DNA of 64,000 nt from Candidatus Arsenophonus triatominarum (GCF_001640365.1 NZ_LWMI01000007.1:62001-126000), one strand, 5' to 3'. Numbered from the stretch's first letter, positions 9,676 to 19,973 are shown. The notes: generated from the letters alone by a model not told the origin. Program-made: numbers and translations.

Positions 9676-9924
9676 ATGGTAACAATTCGTTTAGCTCGTG
9701 GTGGCGCAAAGAAGCGTCCGTTTTATCAAATCGTTGTCACAGATAGCCGTAATGCGCGTGATGGTCGCTTTATTGAGCGTATAGGCTCTTTTAACCCTAT
9801 CGCATCAGGTAAAGCAGAAGAGTTGCGTCTAGATTTAGATCGTGTTGAGCATTGGGTTGGGTTGGGTGCATCAGTTTCTGATCGTGTTTCGACACTGATC
9901 AAACAAGCAAAAAAAGCAGCTTAA
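9676..9924 (+). CDS. rpsP: 30S ribosomal protein S16
   Basis: An 82-residue primary rRNA-binding protein of the small subunit, beginning [21 protein letters not shown] chose the ATG at 9676, with GAGG upstream, because the family starts there; the frame remains open for seven codons before it. First gene of the conserved rpsP-rimM-trmD-rplS operon. Confidence 0.97.
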   Translation: MVTIRLARGGAKKRPFYQIVVTDSRNARDGRFIERIGSFNPIASGKAEELRLDLDRVEHWVGLGASVSDRVSTLIKQAKKAA

Positions 9925-9936
9925 TTTACTACGGTG

Positions 9937-10485
9937 GTGAGCAAAGAGGTTTGCCTTAAGATCCCTGTTAATCCTATTGTGTTAGGAAAATTAGGCTCTG
10001 CGCATGGCATTCGTGGTTGGCTCAGAGTTTTTTCATCCACCGAATATACCGAAGATATTTTTGAGTATCAGCCTTGGTTTATTCAACGTTCAGGTCAGTG
10101 GCAACGACTGGAATTAGAAGGTTGGAAACATCATAACCAAGATATTATCATTAAAATAAAACATATTGATGATAGAAGTGCTGCTAATTCAATGGCTAAT
10201 TGCGAAATTATCGTCGATTCAGCACAACTACCTATACTTGAAGGTAATGAGTATTATTGGAAGGATCTGATTGGTTGCCAGGTCATAACTACTAAAGGTT
10301 ATAGTTTGGGCTATGTTCAAGATTTAATGGAAACAGGCTCAAATGATGTACTGGTAATTAAGGCAAATCTGAAAGATGTATTCGGTATTAAAGAACGGTT
10401 AATACCGTTTCTTGATGAACAGGTGATCAAAAACGTTGATCTTACTACTAAAACAATTGAAGTAGATTGGGATCCTGGATTTTAA
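9937..10485 (+). CDS. rimM: Ribosome maturation factor RimM
   Basis: Assists assembly of the 30S head through ribosomal protein S19. The 182 residues match E. coli. It shows the N-terminal RimM domain ([19 protein letters not shown]) and the PRC-barrel part ([27 protein letters not shown]), ending VDWDPGF. Two adjacent GTG codons lie at 9934 and 9937; I chose 9937 because the E. coli protein begins Met-Ser-Lys. The ribosome site is weak, consistent with the low translation of this gene in the E. coli operon. Confidence 0.95.
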   Translation: MSKEVCLKIPVNPIVLGKLGSAHGIRGWLRVFSSTEYTEDIFEYQPWFIQRSGQWQRLELEGWKHHNQDIIIKIKHIDDRSAANSMANCEIIVDSAQLPILEGNEYYWKDLIGCQVITTKGYSLGYVQDLMETGSNDVLVIKANLKDVFGIKERLIPFLDEQVIKNVDLTTKTIEVDWDPGF

Positions 10486-10519
10486 ACGCCGATTGAAGAT
10501 TTTATGAGTGGAACGCAAG

Positions 10520-11275
10520 ATGTGGATTGGGATTATTAGCCTGTTTCCAGAAATGTTTCGCGCAATAACCGAGTATGGAGTGATAGGTCGTGCAGTAAAA
10601 AATGGCCTATTGAATATACAGTGTTGGGATCCGCGAGATTATACTCACGACAGGCACCGCACTGTAGATGATCGCCCTTATGGCGGTGGTCCAGGTATGT
10701 TGATGATGGTACAACCTCTTAGAGATGCCATTCATGCAGCAAAATCTGAGATCGGTGAAGATGCTAAAGTAATTTATCTTTCACCACAGGGATGCAAACT
10801 TAATCAGCAAGGTGTTTGCCAATTGACGGCAAATAAAAAGCTTATTTTAGTTTGTGGTCGATATGAAGGTATTGATGAACGGATCATTGAAACTGAAATT
10901 GATGAAGAATGGTCAATTGGTGATTATGTTCTTAGCGGAGGAGAATTACCAGCAATGGTAATGATCGATTCAATTTCCCGGTTTATTCCTGGTGTATTAG
11001 GGCATCATGCATCAGCGGAAGAAGATTCTTTCATGACTGGGTTACTTGATTGTCCTCACTATACCCGTCCTGAGGTGTTAGAAGGTATGGAAGTTCCGAG
11101 TGTCTTATTGTCGGGCAACCATGCTGAAATAGAGCGTTGGAGAAGAAAACAGTCACTAGGCCGAACTTGGCTTAGAAGACCTGAACTTCTAACAAGCCTA
11201 GCTCTGACTGACGAGCAGAGAATGTTGTTGGCAGAATTCCAACAGGAATATGAAGAACAGCAACGTATTAATTGA
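10520..11275 (+). CDS. trmD: tRNA (guanine-N1)-methyltransferase TrmD
   Basis: Methylates G37 next to the anticodon of Leu, Pro and Arg tRNAs, preventing +1 frameshifts; it is a SPOUT-class enzyme with a trefoil knot. The 251 residues include the conserved [29 protein letters not shown] and [16 protein letters not shown] segments of the knotted cofactor site. I chose the ATG at 10520 ([13 protein letters not shown]), where the family starts. It lies 34 bases after rimM in the operon. Confidence 0.97.
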   Translation: MWIGIISLFPEMFRAITEYGVIGRAVKNGLLNIQCWDPRDYTHDRHRTVDDRPYGGGPGMLMMVQPLRDAIHAAKSEIGEDAKVIYLSPQGCKLNQQGVCQLTANKKLILVCGRYEGIDERIIETEIDEEWSIGDYVLSGGELPAMVMIDSISRFIPGVLGHHASAEEDSFMTGLLDCPHYTRPEVLEGMEVPSVLLSGNHAEIERWRRKQSLGRTWLRRPELLTSLALTDEQRMLLAEFQQEYEEQQRIN

Positions 11276-11316
11276 GACATTGTATCACACTGTCTTGTAT
11301 ATATCAGTTTACCTAG

Positions 11317-11685
<369 letters not shown>

Positions 11686-11718
11686 TTCGCTTTTCGCTTC
11701 GCTTCATCCTAAAATCTT

Positions 11719-11747
11719 AAAAGCTCGCAATTTTTGCGAGCTTTTTT
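11719..11747 (+). terminator. Rho-independent terminator after rplS
   Basis: A 10-bp stem AAAAGCTCGC / GCGAGCTTTT with an AATTTTT loop and a T run. Confidence 0.92.
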
Positions 11748-11906
11748 ATTACCTATTTTCAGCTTATTGCATTATTCGTTGTTATTTTTATTAAATCTTT
11801 TGTGTAATTTTTTATAAACGGGAAAATATTTTTCTTTATTTGAGGCGTAAGTTTTTTTGTTTATTTTCATTAGATTATATATTTTTTGTTCTGCTTTCAT
11901 TTTATT

Positions 11907-11924
11907 AGTAAAGTAAATGTTACT
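11907..11924 (+). promoter_or_regulatory. Possible TyrR box upstream of aroF
   Basis: The imperfect palindrome AGTAAAGTAAATGTTACT has the G-N14-C spacing of TyrR sites and partly matches the TGTAAA-N6-TTTACA consensus. It lies about 115 bases before aroF, whose E. coli counterpart is repressed by TyrR. The match is weak. I see no other gene in 11748-12037; a 63-codon minus-strand frame there has no support. Confidence 0.3.
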
Positions 11925-12037
11925 ATGTGTCGTTGTCATTGGATTGTATTGTTTACAGTTCATGTTATCGTATAGCTGAATTTCAAATCGGTGTAATGCA
12001 ATGTAGGAAAAAAGTTAAACAGGTAAAGATAATGATC

Positions 12038-13156
12038 ATGCAAAAAGATGAGCTTAATAATGTTAATATTTCTGATGAACAAATTTTAATTACACCGAAA
12101 AAGCTTAAAAAATATTATCCATTGGATCATAATAACCAGCAAATAATTAGCCAATCTCGCCGAATTATTGCTGATATTATTCAGCATAGTGATCCACGGT
12201 TGTTAGTCATTTATGGCCCCTACTCTATCCATGATGTGGATGTAGCGCTGGAATATGCTCATTGTTTAAAGCAGTTAGCAATCAAACTGAGTGATAGTTT
12301 ATATATTGCCATGCGGGTTTATTTTGAAAAACTACGAACCAGTACGGGCTGGAAAGGTCTGATTAGCGATCCGATGATGGATGGTTCTTTTGATATGGAA
12401 AAAGGACTACATATCGCACGTAAACTACTATTATCGCTTGTCGATATGGGATTGCCATTAGCGACAGAAACACTTGATCCAAATAGTCCACAATATTTAG
12501 GTGATTTATTTAGTTGGTCCGCTATAGGTGCTAGAACAACTGAATCGCAAACACATCCACGAGTTTCGCACAGGCATATAAAATTCCAGAAATGGCTTCA
12601 GGACTCTCCATGCCGGTTGGTTTTAAAAATGGTACTGGTAGTAATTTAGTTACAGCAATTAATGTAATGAAAGCTGCGCAATGCCACATCGGTTTATGGG
12701 TATTAATCAATCAGGTCAGGTTTGTTTATTACAAACACAAGGTAACCCTGATGGTCATATCATTTTAAGAGGAGGGGAAAAGCCAAATTACAGTGTGCAA
12801 GATATTGCAAATTGCGAAATACAGATGCGCAATGCTAATTTATCACCCTCTTTAATGATTGATTGTAGCCATGGTAATTCCCAAAAAGATTTTCGCCGTC
12901 AACCGCAGGTTGTTGAATCTATTCATTGAACAAATTACAAATGGTAATCGGTCAATTACGGGTATGATGCTGGAAAGCCATATTAATGAAGGAAGTCAAT
13001 CTTCAGAACAATTACGTTATAAAATGAAATATGGTGTTTTTGTCACTGATGCTTGTATTAGTTGGGAAACCAACAGACGCAGTATTAAGAAAATTACATA
13101 CTAAAATTCGTTCAATACGTAAAGAGCGAATTAAGACCCTAGAAAAAGCAAGTTAA
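12038..13156 (+). pseudogene. aroF: aroF pseudogene: DAHP synthase, Tyr-sensitive type
   Basis: Homologous end to end to E. coli AroF, which condenses phosphoenolpyruvate and erythrose 4-phosphate. It is broken in several ways. The GPCSIHD motif reads GPYSIHD, so the metal-binding Cys is lost; FEKPRT reads FEKLRT. At 12558-12598 a 41-bp piece of a MITE replaces native sequence and shifts the frame. Further frameshifts occur near 12690 (before the segment PHRFMGINQSGQV), near 12925 and near 13070. The last segment ends at 13156, 14 bases before tyrA, matching the aroF-tyrA order of E. coli. Confidence 0.93.
12558..12598 (-). repeat. 41-bp MITE end left inside aroF
   Basis: Identical to one terminus (inverted) of the 192-bp MITE at 14726, 35760 and elsewhere: the TIR CACGAGTTTCGCAC and the next 27 bases. 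It stops at GAAATGGCTT, which is also what aroF should read here (Glu-Met-Ala). That suggests the rest of the MITE was deleted between two short direct repeats. Confidence 0.88.
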
Positions 13157-13170
13157 TTCAAGGTAAATTG

Positions 13171-14283
13171 ATGTCAGCAGAATTATTACAATTACGTCAA
13201 CAAATTGATGAAATCGATAAATCATTACTAGCTTTATTAGCAAAAAGAATGCAATTAGTGACGGCAGTTGGTGAAGTAAAAAGCCAAAAAGGGTTACCTA
13301 TCTATGTGCCAGAGCGTGAGGCTTCAATGTTGGAGGCGCGTCGCAAAGAAGCGGAAAAAATAGGTATTGTCCCTGATCTGATTGAAGATATCTTACGTCG
13401 CATTATGCGAGAATCTTATCTGCATGAAAATAATCAAGGATTTAAAAAATTAAATGCTGATCTAGGGCTGATTATCATTGTAGGTGGTCAAGGTCGGATG
13501 GGAAAATTGTTTAGTCGCTTATTTAGACTCTCGGGCTATGAAGTTTATAGTTTGAGCGAACAAGATTGGGATAGGGCTGATGAATTATTGGCTAATGCGG
13601 CTGTAGTAATGATTAGTGTTCCCATCCACTCAGCGCTAGAAGTTATCCATAGATTGCCGAAATTGTCTGAAGATACATTATTGATGGATATCTCTTCTAT
13701 TAAGCAGCAACCGCTTGAAGCTATGTTATCAGTGCATAATGGGCCTGTTGTTGGCTTACATCCCATGTTTGGCTCAGATGTAAATAGTATTGCTAAACAG
13801 GTTATTATTTATTGTGAAGGGAGAAATCCACAAGCATACCAATGGTTATTAGAACAATTGACTGTTTGGGGAGCCAGATTACATAAAATCAATGCTGTAG
13901 AACATGATAAATGTATGGGATTTATCCAGGCACTTCGTCATTTTACTACTTTTGCTTATGGACAATATTTATCTGAACAAAAAGTCGATCTGCAACAATT
14001 GTTAACCCTTTCATCGCCCATTTATCGATTAGAGTTAGCAATGGTTGGACGTCTGTTTGCTCAGGATCCACAGCTTTATGCAGATATTATTATGGCATCC
14101 GATCAAAACATTGATTTAATTGCTAAATATTACCAAAGTTTTGGTCATTCTGTTGCATTGCTTAAAGAGAAAGATAAGGAAGAGTTTATTTCTCAATTTG
14201 AGAGAATTAGCCAATGGTTTGGTCAAGATGCTAAACGGTTCATGCAAGAAAGTAATACATTCACGAGTTTCGCACAAACCTAA
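13171..14283 (+). CDS. tyrA: Chorismate mutase / prephenate dehydrogenase (T-protein)
   Basis: Bifunctional enzyme converting chorismate to prephenate and then to 4-hydroxyphenylpyruvate for tyrosine. The N-terminal AroQ mutase domain ([23 protein letters not shown], residues 5-90) is followed by a NAD-binding domain ([18 protein letters not shown]) and the helical dehydrogenase domain. At 370 residues it is close to the E. coli 373. The ATG at 13171 has AAGG upstream; a TTG one codon before is less likely. The last codons and the stop come from the inverted repeat of an IS that begins at 14262, so only a few native terminal residues are lost and the enzyme is probably functional. Confidence 0.93.
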   Translation: MSAELLQLRQQIDEIDKSLLALLAKRMQLVTAVGEVKSQKGLPIYVPEREASMLEARRKEAEKIGIVPDLIEDILRRIMRESYLHENNQGFKKLNADLGLIIIVGGQGRMGKLFSRLFRLSGYEVYSLSEQDWDRADELLANAAVVMISVPIHSALEVIHRLPKLSEDTLLMDISSIKQQPLEAMLSVHNGPVVGLHPMFGSDVNSIAKQVIIYCEGRNPQAYQWLLEQLTVWGARLHKINAVEHDKCMGFIQALRHFTTFAYGQYLSEQKVDLQQLLTLSSPIYRLELAMVGRLFAQDPQLYADIIMASDQNIDLIAKYYQSFGHSVALLKEKDKEEFISQFERISQWFGQDAKRFMQESNTFTSFAQT

Positions 14284-14684
14284 TTTGGGTATACTAATAA
14301 CCCCCTGATCTGCTCAGCAATAGCATTTTTGATTACATGCCAATTTTGTTGATAAAGAGTTATTTTTTCAGATATACGGCGTTTATGTTGTTCAAACCAC
14401 GCAGAAATTGCGAGAAAAATATGATTTCTTTGCGCCCGACTCGTGCGAGCCTGACAGCGTTCAATACCACAATTTTGTTTAACTTCTCGATGATAAACTT
14501 CAACAGACCAACGGGCATCCATGATAGATTTGACATATTGACGGGTGGGATTGTCTTTGTTTGTTACTAAGTAATTAATACGGCCGTTTTTGGCTATAAA
14601 TTTGAAAACTGTCATCCAACCATAACCTCGTAAGTGTATTAAGGGTCCTTCTTCTGAGATGTCTAACTTGTTCAATTGTATATT

Positions 14685-15126
14685 AACCTGAGTTCGGGAT
14701 AAGGATCCTAATTTTTTATCACATACACGAGTTTCGCACCAATAAAAAAACGCTCTATTTTTAAGTTTAATTCAGCATAATATATAAATAGACAAAATCT
14801 TATAAATTAAAAGCAACTTATTGTAATTTAAACAAATTTATACGTTTTAGTAACTTGTAAATTAACCATTGCTTTTAAGCTATTTCTGGAATTTTATATG
14901 CCTGTGCGAAACTCGTGACATATTCAAATAGTTAATTTAAAATAATTACATAAAACAGTATTAATTTTGGTTTTTTTCATGATTTTAGTAGAGAAACATA
15001 GCTTCTTTTTTAACCTGCTATCACTAAGAATTTTCCTGTTTTTTTATCTTCTTGATTTTAAAATATTTTTTGATAAATCGGCTATTTTTATTTTCTCACA
15101 ACTATCGCTTATCCCGAACTCAGGTT
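14685..15126. repeat. IS982-type MITE (about 245 bp) carrying a nested MITE
   Basis: Ends in perfect 19-bp inverted repeats (AACCTGAGTTCGGGATAAG) and is flanked by ATATT on both sides (14680-14684 and 15127-15131). The same repeats bound the IS982 element at 27604-30245. It has no transposase; its interior is AT-rich. A 192-bp MITE with its own ACATA duplication is inserted in it at 14726. Confidence 0.88.
14726..14917 (+). repeat. 192-bp MITE, copy with ACATA target duplication
   Basis: Perfect 14-bp inverted terminal repeats CACGAGTTTCGCAC / GTGCGAAACTCGTG; ACATA flanks both sides (14721-14725, 14918-14922). The interior is AT-rich, non-coding, and contains a second inverted repeat TTAAAAGCAA / TTGCTTTTAA. 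Nearly identical copies are at 15744, 20603, 35760 and 53788. Confidence 0.95.
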
Positions 15127-15743
15127 ATATTACGGTTAACAATCCGATTTTTTCTCAGCGTAGTTACCCAAACCCAACCATGAGATCGAATTGATTCCAG
15201 ATTATCCAGGCTAGAATACCAAGCATCCATCGCTACCGCTTCAGGCTTGATCCCTCTTTTTTTAGCAAGAGCGAGCATTTCGGAAAAGTACGTATTTTTT
15301 GTTTTTCCATCGGAATCTTTATCATAAATACGATAATCAATAGGAATTGATTCAACAGTTGTTAGATTATGCCAAAGTAAATTAACTAAACCTATGCCAG
15401 CAATAACATCATGTTCGTTACCTGAATACTGATAATGAACCATCTCTATTTTTTTACTACGTGTTTTGGCAATTAGTGTATCGTCAGCTATTAGTACACA
15501 AGGGCTTTTTTTGTCTATAGATGTTTCAACTAATCTCCATAGCTCTTTAGGTCGAAAACACTTGCTTTTTAGCCATCGACTAATAGTGTCATGAGACAAA
15601 GGTGATGGGCTTACTTCTGATAACGCCAAACCAGAGCATCTTACACTGTTTACTTGTAAGAATGTTTTGTAGATATCTTTAATGCATGGATAAGCTGACA
15701 AAATATAAACATCCTAATTTTTTCTTGTTTTGAACTTTTATAC

Positions 15744-15934
15744 CACGAGTTTCGCACCAATAAAAAAACGCTCTATTTTTAAGTTTAATTCAGCATAATA
15801 TATAAATAGACAAAATCTTATAAATTAAAAACAACTTATTGTAATTTAAAAAATTTGTACGTTTTAGTAACTTGCAAATTAACCATTGCTTTTAAGCCAT
15901 TTCTGGAATTTTATATGCCTGTGCGAAACTCGTG
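15744..15934 (+). repeat. MITE copy joining two different elements
   Basis: A 191-bp copy of the same MITE. Its left flank is the truncated IS701/IS4-like element and its right flank is the IS91 remnant, with no shared target duplication (TATAC against GTGAT). This suggests recombination between MITE copies or an adjacent deletion after insertion. One base of the internal inverted repeat is changed (TTAAAAACAA). Confidence 0.93.
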
Positions 15935-16214
15935 GTGATTTTTTCCCACAATAAGAGACAAGCAAGTGGATCGACTTTAAAGACGTGTTGATACATGTTT
16001 CGCCAGGTGACTTTTTTAGCGGGTTTTTTATCTTGCTGGGCTAAAGGGATAAACAACCTCCGTTAACATTTTTCGCATCCGTGCTGATGGACTTAAAAAG
16101 CCGTAATAGCGGATCATGTGAAACCATTTTTCTGGCACATGAGACGCAAACTGGGTAATAAATTCATCGGATGTCATGACCAGGTCTTCCTGTTTTTTCG
16201 TGCGGTGGCTCTTA

Positions 16215-17094
16215 TATAGCTAGGCGACTTAATTTTGATTACAGCATATGTATTAAAAACAGGTCATCGATAGTGCATCCTGTTTCCATCTTTTTACGTT
16301 TAGCTTGAGACCATTTATGTTCTATAGGATTTAAATCTGGTGAATACACAGGCAAATATTCTATCTGGTGTCCTGCGTTTATAATTGCCTGTTCAATATT
16401 CTTACCTTTGTGAAAGCTAGCGTTGTCCATAAAAATAACAGAATTTTCAGGAAGTTCTGGGAGCAATATTTTTGTGATCCAAACATAAAAAACATCACGG
16501 TTAATATTGCAATCAAATAATCCGATAGCAAAAAGGGTTGTTCCCAATAAAGCGCCAATAACATTTGTTCTTCCCTTAGCACCCCAGTTTTTCAGGCCAA
16601 AACAACGGTGACCTTTTGGGGAATAGCCGTGAGTTCGTGGAGTGTCATGTGAAAAACCACTTTCATCAATAAAAACAACAGATTTATCTTTTTTTTTCAT
16701 ACTGTTGTCTTTTTTGCTGATGTGCCAGCCTGTCGCTTTCGTTGGTTTTTGGATGGAATAGAGTTTTTTTTATAGGTTAATCCCAGCTTTTTAAGGGATT
16801 GCCAAATAGTCTTTTTACAAACACCGAATCGCTCTGCCCGTTCCTTTTGGTAAGCATCTGGATACTGTTCCTTTGCTAAAGCATTTTTATCGAGCTTCCT
16901 CTTACGTGGCGTTGAATTTTTTGGCTCTGGTCGTTTAAGCCAACGTACTAAAGACGCTTTTCCAATACGGAATTGTTTCGCAGTTTCTCGAATTGTTAAA
17001 CCTTCGGCTTTCCTTACAGATATTACTTTACGTCGAAAATCAATTGTATAACTCATAACACACCTTGTAATCAAAATTAAGTCGCCTAGCTATA
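16215..17094 (-). mobile_element. IS630-family element, copy 2
   Basis: An 880-bp copy with intact terminal repeats, inserted cleanly at a TA inside the IS91 remnant. It has eight A in the first tract (frame broken after TYKKN) and nine in the second, plus a 6-bp in-frame deletion that removes Asp-Val (ALAKEQYPDAY). The catalytic part is open at 16239-16700 and the N-terminal part at 16697-17056. Confidence 0.95.
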
Positions 17095-17355
17095 GCGTAA
17101 CGTGATGTTATTTTCGCCAGAATAATGTTTTAAGCGACTGAGCGAGACAGGGGGTTTCTTTAGATAAAATCCGAGATAAAGGGTGACATGGGTAATATTG
17201 GAAAGAATATCAGAAAGATTAATATTCCACCCGCGCTTGTAGTGAGTGTTAAGTAATTGATTCCATGATGCTTTACTTTTTCCTTCAGCTTTAAGCTCAT
17301 CGGGAATGGTGAGCGTGTAATAATGTTTTCTCAATAATGCCGTTATCGCCACATT

Positions 17356-18392
17356 AAAATAGTTGCTGAATAGAGAGTTGCATTTTTTGTCACGCTATAG
17401 ACAATAAAAAGAGGTTTAACTTAGAAAATAACGGTTTGAAATGATCAACAAAGAGCGGTTGTTACGAGATAATCGTTTATGTAAAGCAATCATTGGATTA
17501 TCAGTCGAAGAATTGAAAAATTTAGCCGCTGAATTTTCAGCTTGTTATTTGATTTATCGGAAAAAGAATCGAAAAGATCACGAGCGGCAGATGGGTGCAG
17601 GGCAGAAAGGATTTATCCCAACCCCATTAGATAAACTGCTTTTTATTTTATTGTATTTAAAATGTTATCCGACCTATGATTTGCAAGGACTTCTTTTTGG
17701 TTTAGATAGAACACGGGTATGTCGCTGGGTAAAAATATTATTGCCGGTTTTAGAGATGACCTTGGGGCGAGAATATGTTTTGCCCGCTCGTCAAATTCGC
17801 TCTGCTGAGGAATTTTTTCGCGCCTTTCCTGGAGTTAAAGACGTCTTTATTGATGGGACAGAGCGACCTGTCCAAAAGCCTAAGAATCTGCGTCGGCGAA
17901 AAAAAATGTATTCGGGAAAGAAAAGACAGACCACTCGAAAAGGGCTTATTATGACTGACGAAACGAGGAAAATTGGATTTATCCCCATGATCAAAAATGG
18001 GCGCCGTCACGATAAACGCTTACTCGATAAAGTCGATATAATTCGCCATATTCCCCCTGAGGTAACCATCTGGGCCGATACCGGTTTTCAAGGTATAGAT
18101 AAACAGCATCCTAATACACAAATCCCAAAAAAAGGAACTCGAAAAAGACCTTTATCGCCTGAACAAAAACAAGAAAATAAAATAATCTCGGGCATCCGTA
18201 TTACGGTTGAACACGCCATCGCGGGTATCAAGCGCCTCGGTTGTATGACCCAAATTTTACGGAATCGTAGACCCTTTATTGATGATACCTTTTTACTCCT
18301 TAGTGCCGGTCTTTGGAATTTCCATCTCAGAACAGCCTAAAATTTACTTCAATCACCGAAATACCCTTATTTCACTATTAAGCAACACGCTT
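17356..18392 (+). mobile_element. IS5-family element, copy 1
   Basis: A 1037-bp element with imperfect terminal repeats of about 21 bp (AAAATAGTTGCTGAATAGAG against AAGCGTGTTGCTTAATAGTG) and ATT repeated on both sides (17353-17355, 18393-18395). Removing it with one ATT restores the IS91 reading frame. A second full copy is at 28163 and a 3' fragment at 55521. Confidence 0.93.
17441..18340 (+). CDS. IS5-family transposase (299 aa, intact triad)
   Basis: Has an N-terminal helix-turn-helix region (PLDKLLFILLYLKCYPTYDLQGLLFG) and a DDE_Tnp_4-type catalytic domain. The aspartates are in VFIDGTERPVQ and TIWADTGFQG, the glutamate in ITVEHAIAGIKRL. The frame starts at the ATG at 17441 with only a weak ribosome site. 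It differs from copy 2 at two residues (Tyr for Cys near 109, Glu for Lys at the catalytic position), so this copy is the one likely to be active. Confidence 0.93.
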   Translation: MINKERLLRDNRLCKAIIGLSVEELKNLAAEFSACYLIYRKKNRKDHERQMGAGQKGFIPTPLDKLLFILLYLKCYPTYDLQGLLFGLDRTRVCRWVKILLPVLEMTLGREYVLPARQIRSAEEFFRAFPGVKDVFIDGTERPVQKPKNLRRRKKMYSGKKRQTTRKGLIMTDETRKIGFIPMIKNGRRHDKRLLDKVDIIRHIPPEVTIWADTGFQGIDKQHPNTQIPKKGTRKRPLSPEQKQENKIISGIRITVEHAIAGIKRLGCMTQILRNRRPFIDDTFLLLSAGLWNFHLRTA

Positions 18393-18632
18393 ATTGTCAT
18401 AATGTTTTCGCGATAAAAGCTGATATCCCGCCAGGTATTCTTATTTAGTCACCCCGCCGGCTGTGGTTGAAAAATGAATATGCGGATGCCATTTTGGGTC
18501 TCGTCTCCAGGTATGGATGGCAGTGAAAACGCCCGGGTGATATTGAGGTCACGGCAGATGGTTAATATCACATCAGCGGCTAATCGATTCATTTCACCGA
18601 GAAGCCAACGGTTGGCGCGAATAATAGGCCAA

Positions 18633-19517
18633 TATAGCTAGGCGACTTAATTTTGATTACAAGGTGTGTTATGAGTTATACAATTGATTTTCGACGTAAA
18701 GTAATATCTGTAAGGAAAGCCGAAGGTTTAACAATTCGAGAAACTGCGAAACAATTCCGTATTGGAAAAGCGTCTTTAGTACGTTGGCTTAAACGACCAG
18801 AGCCAAAAAATTCAACGCCACGTAAGAGGAAGCTCGATAAAAATGCTTTAGCAAAAGATGTGGAACAGTATCCAGATGCTTACCAAAAGGAACGGGCAGA
18901 GCGATTCGGTGTTTGTAAAAAGACTATTTGGCAATCCCTTAAAAAGCTGGGATTAACCTATAAAAAAAACTCTATTCCATCCAAAAACCAACGAAAGCGA
19001 CAGGCTGGCACATCAGCAAAAAAGACAACAGTATGAAAAAAAAGATAAATCTGTTGTTTTTATTGATGAAAGTGGTTTTTCACATGACACTCCACGAACT
19101 CACGGCTATTCCCCAAAAGGTCACCGTTGTTTTGGCCTGAAAAACTGGGGTGCTAAGGGAAGAACAAATGTTATTGGCGCTTTATTGGGAACAACCCTTT
19201 TTGCTATCGGATTATTTGATTGCAATATTAACCGTGATGTTTTTTATGTTTGGATCACAAAAATATTGCTCCCAGAACTTCCTGAAAATTCTGTTATTTT
19301 TATGGACAACGCTAGCTTTCACAAAGGTAAGAATATTGAACAGGCAATTATAAACGCAGGACACCAGATAGAATATTTGCCTGTGTATTCACCAGATTTA
19401 AATCCTATAGAACATAAATGGTCTCAAGCTAAACGTAAAAAGATGGAAACAGGATGCACTATCGATGACCTGTTTTTAATACATATGCTGTAATCAAAAT
19501 TAAGTCGCCTAGCTATA
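18633..19517 (+). mobile_element. IS630-family element, copy 3
   Basis: An 885-bp copy in plus orientation, inserted at TA in the IS91 remnant; joining the flanks restores IS91 coding (HCEYWPIIRANR). It has eight A at both tracts, so the transposase is split: N-terminal part about 18671-19036, catalytic part to 19493. It has the ancestral AACCGTGAT spelling shared with copies 1 and 2. Confidence 0.95.
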
Positions 19518-19973
19518 TTCACAATGCATGGTAAAAGTGATGTGCTGCCAAGGAACTTCGGGTAACCAAGCTAGCGTATTGTTAATCCATTGTAGGCAAG
19601 CTTTGACGCCACAATGTGGGCAGCTTCGACTTTTGCAGGTAAATTTAACCCGTTTCTCAGAATTACATTGAGGGTTAGGACAGCGCCAAATTGACCACCC
19701 CATAAGCGAAGTGCCGCTTTACCATGGTTTCCATCACAACAGTGCGGACACTATCAGGGGGTTGGCGATTAAGCCAATTGAGCCAGCGTTGACCAAATTG
19801 AAAAACATGACTAAAACGCGGTGACATAAAAGGGACCAAAAGATTGAGACAATAGGTATCGGGTTATACCAGTACTAACAAGCAATGACAAGTCGTGGCC
19901 ATAGGCGACCATCTTGGAGAAAGATAAAATGGCGAAATGGTTATTACAAGGCGGCAAGATCTATCTCTTTTGC

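Larger units (their letters stand above)
14280..15701 (-). pseudogene. DDE transposase of the IS701/IS4-like element, disrupted
   Basis: The N-terminal half (15701 down to about 15127, beginning MSAYPCIKDIYKTF) has catalytic-type aspartates in VLIADDTLIAK and VAMDAWYSSLDN. The C-terminal half (about 14679 to 14280) has RWSVEVYHREVKQ, resembling the Y-R-E-K signature of IS4-type enzymes. Removing the insert and one ATATT duplication rejoins them at roughly 320 residues. The family assignment between IS701 and IS4 is uncertain. Confidence 0.8.
14262..15743 (-). mobile_element. IS701/IS4-like element, copy 1, interrupted and truncated
   Basis: Begins with the 14-bp terminal repeat CACGAGTTTCGCAC inside the tyrA stop region. 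It carries a minus-strand DDE transposase split by an IS982-type MITE (14685-15126). The far end is cut by a MITE at 15744, so no matching right terminus is found. A second copy lies at 26986. The same terminal repeat bounds the 192-bp MITE family, making this the likely source of the transposase that moves the MITE. Confidence 0.85.
15935..19973 (-). pseudogene. IS91-family element remnant (HUH transposase), broken by three later insertions
   Basis: Pieces at 15935-16214, 17095-17355, 18393-18632 and 19518 to about 19973 read as one minus-strand IS91-type transposase when the inserts are removed. The N-terminal zinc-binding region has CKSRSCPHCG and WINNTLAWLPEVPWQHITFT. The metal-binding HUH motif is WHPHIHFSTTAGG. 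The C-terminal part has YLKKPPVSLSRLKHYSG and FKVDPLACLL. A stop codon follows GGVTK (near 18450) and a frameshift lies near 16050, so it was dying before or besides the insertions. The outer limit near 19973 is approximate; 19860-19973 is presumably its terminal non-coding part. Confidence 0.82.

Noticed and set aside
11772..11963. 63-codon minus-strand open frame between rplS and aroF
   Set aside because: No ribosome site, low-complexity Lys/Asn-rich sequence in AT-rich DNA, no recognisable family.
14726..14917. The dispersed 192-bp repeats as a CRISPR array or REP elements
   Set aside because: Copies are scattered singly, have transposon-type inverted ends and target duplications, and there are no spacers or cas genes.
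17086..17352. 88-residue minus-strand protein as a separate gene
   Set aside because: Its sequence (YLKKPPVSLSRLKHY) is an internal part of the interrupted IS91 transposase.
18653..19036. Repeated 127-residue HTH proteins (also at 29295, 33128 and 54656) as independent regulators
   Set aside because: They are the N-terminal pieces of the IS630 transposase, ended by the first A-tract frameshift.
19509..19703. Zinc-finger protein as a novel gene
   Set aside because: It is the N-terminal zinc-binding region of the IS91 remnant.
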